Virus record (IMG/VR): IMGVR_UViG_3300046665_000758 | Coordinates: 1-39,406 of that record | Source of the DNA: a virus | Strand: one strand, 5' to 3' | Length of the DNA: 39,406 bases | Shown here: one piece after another, positions 38,358 through 39,406 of the stretch | How positions within the stretch are numbered: the first letter of the stretch is position 1 | Layout of the letters: each line of letters begins with the position of its first letter | Notes under the pieces: model-generated | Database searches by the model: none | Told to the model about the DNA's origin: nothing | The model's input: the letters and a program-made list of their open reading frames with translations, nothing else | Made by a program: the position numbers and the translations under genes

Positions 38358-39406
38358 TCCATCGGCTCGAAAAGCTCAGGGAACAAAGAGTGTACGGCGT
38401 GCGCCAGGTGCGAACCTGGCGGGAGGCAGCAACCCGATACCTGGTGGAGTTCAGCCACCAGACATCCATCGAGCTTACAGCGTCCCACCTTGCGCAGTTG
38501 GACCCTTACATTGGCGATCTGCCGATCACTCACATCGACGATGGGACGCTCGCACAATTTATAAAGGATCGAAAAAGCCCGGGCAAAACGGCAAAGGGCA
38601 AGGTCAAGCCAGGAGTCGCCAACAGGACCGTTAACATCGCCTTACAGCGCGTCGTCAGGATCTTGAACCTGTGCGCACGAAAATGGCGGGATGCGGAAAA
38701 ACGTCCGTGGCTGGATTCGGTGCCGATGATCAGCATGCTGGAAGAAAAGAACAGCAGCCGTAAGCCCTACCCGCTGTCGTGGGACGAGCAATCGGTGTTC
38801 TTTGCTGAGCTACCCGCGCACCTTCAGCGGATGGCGCTTTTCAAGGTCAACACCGGGTGCCGCGAACAGGAAGTATGCAAACTGCGTTGGGATTGGGAGA
38901 TTTACGTGCCGGAGCTGGAGACCAGCGTATTTCTGATCCCATACTCCTTCGGGGGGCGGAAGGAGAAGTCCGGCGTGAAGAATGGCGAGGACCGCCTTGT
39001 GATCCTGAATGGGGTCGCAAAGTCGGTAATTGATAGGCAACGAGGCCAAAGCAAGGAGTGGGTGTTTCCCTATGAAGGCAGGGCAATGCACAGGATGAAC
39101 GACACGGCATGGCAAAACGCTCGGGAGCGTTCAGGCAAGATCTGGCAGGAAAAATATTTGAAGTCGGCACTGCCAGGTTTTGTATCACTCAGGGTTCACG
39201 ATTTGAAACACACCTTCGGCAGGAGGCTGCGTGCAGCAGGCGTCACAGAGGAGGACAGAAAGGCATTGCTTGGGCATAAGAACGGCAGCATCACCAGCCA
39301 CTACTCCACCGCAGAGCTGGGGCATTTGATTGACGCTGCGAATAAAGCGTCGTCCACCGACTCGCGTGGCCCGGCGTTGACAATACTAAGGAGGAAAACG
39401 GGATGA
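38228..39406 (+). CDS. int: Tyrosine-type phage integrase
   Basis: A 392-residue tyrosine recombinase that integrates and excises the prophage. The N-terminal part (GLYERNGIWHIDKIVRGSRI) is an arm-site-binding-like domain, then a core-binding helical domain (about 60-150), then the catalytic domain: Arg212 in NTGCREQEVCKLRW, His324 and Lys327 in HDLKHTFGRRL (Lys in place of the usual Arg), His350 in LLGHKNGSITSHYS and Tyr359. The gene's stop is the last codon of the window, so the attachment site next to it is not seen. Confidence 0.9.
   Translation: MARKTMSGLYERNGIWHIDKIVRGSRIQESTGTSERQEAEQYLIHRLEKLREQRVYGVRQVRTWREAATRYLVEFSHQTSIELTASHLAQLDPYIGDLPITHIDDGTLAQFIKDRKSPGKTAKGKVKPGVANRTVNIALQRVVRILNLCARKWRDAEKRPWLDSVPMISMLEEKNSSRKPYPLSWDEQSVFFAELPAHLQRMALFKVNTGCREQEVCKLRWDWEIYVPELETSVFLIPYSFGGRKEKSGVKNGEDRLVILNGVAKSVIDRQRGQSKEWVFPYEGRAMHRMNDTAWQNARERSGKIWQEKYLKSALPGFVSLRVHDLKHTFGRRLRAAGVTEEDRKALLGHKNGSITSHYSTAELGHLIDAANKASSTDSRGPALTILRRKTG

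Noticed and set aside
1-39406. tRNA or rRNA genes and attachment sites
   Set aside because: No tRNA-like cloverleaf or rRNA sequence was seen by eye, and the integrase-proximal end stops at the integrase stop codon, so no att repeat could be identified.

Overview
The window is most of a lambdoid prophage with a contractile tail in a Pseudomonas-like host, probably of the fluorescens group. The GC-rich late genes, the protein families and a prophage csrA homologue point that way; this is inference from recognised families, not a database result. The layout is lambda-like. A cI repressor (29336-30046, +) sits between two operator regions. A leftward early operon (cro, cII, a replication initiator, a lambda P-type loader, DUF1367, YbcO and a Q-like position gene) runs from 29220 to 25670. 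A rightward operon runs from a clear pL promoter at 30323 through csrA', small genes, a recombination pair, a BRO antirepressor, a DNA methyltransferase, an excisionase-like gene and the integrase, whose stop codon ends the window.

The late operon runs leftward from the holin (23315) to the tail-fibre assembly gene (1964): holin, head fibre, small and large terminase, portal, head morphogenesis, DUF2213 protease/scaffold, cement, major capsid, connector genes, sheath, tube, tail-assembly chaperone with a -1 frameshift, tape measure, baseplate (Dit-like, plug, hub, spike, gp46/gpW-like, J, DUF2612) and fibres. Intrinsic terminators after the head fibre, the head-morphogenesis gene and the major capsid gene probably grade expression inside this operon. 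No endolysin is visible; the place where one is often found carries a broken short reading frame and then an AT-rich OLD-type nuclease gene.

AT-rich accessory (moron-like) genes interrupt the conserved layout: the OLD-family ATPase/TOPRIM protein (1-1647); an unrecognised 367-residue protein between sheath and tube with its own promoter; a plus-strand island (23455-25490) with a RelE/HigA-type toxin-antitoxin pair, a coiled-coil membrane protein, a small regulator-like protein and a polytopic membrane protein; and a two-gene PIN-domain module (34556-35295).

The most striking feature is an intein of 339 residues, with a LAGLIDADG homing endonuclease, inserted exactly before the catalytic cysteine of the C5-cytosine methyltransferase, so the enzyme can be active only after protein splicing. 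Other notable signals are 11-bp phased CGTTG iterons inside the replication initiator gene (candidate origin), a canonical T-TTT-TTC slippery site in the tail chaperone, a one-base contraction breaking csrA, matching 17-bp repressor operators on both sides of cI, and a terminator-bearing leader open in three frames before the antirepressor.
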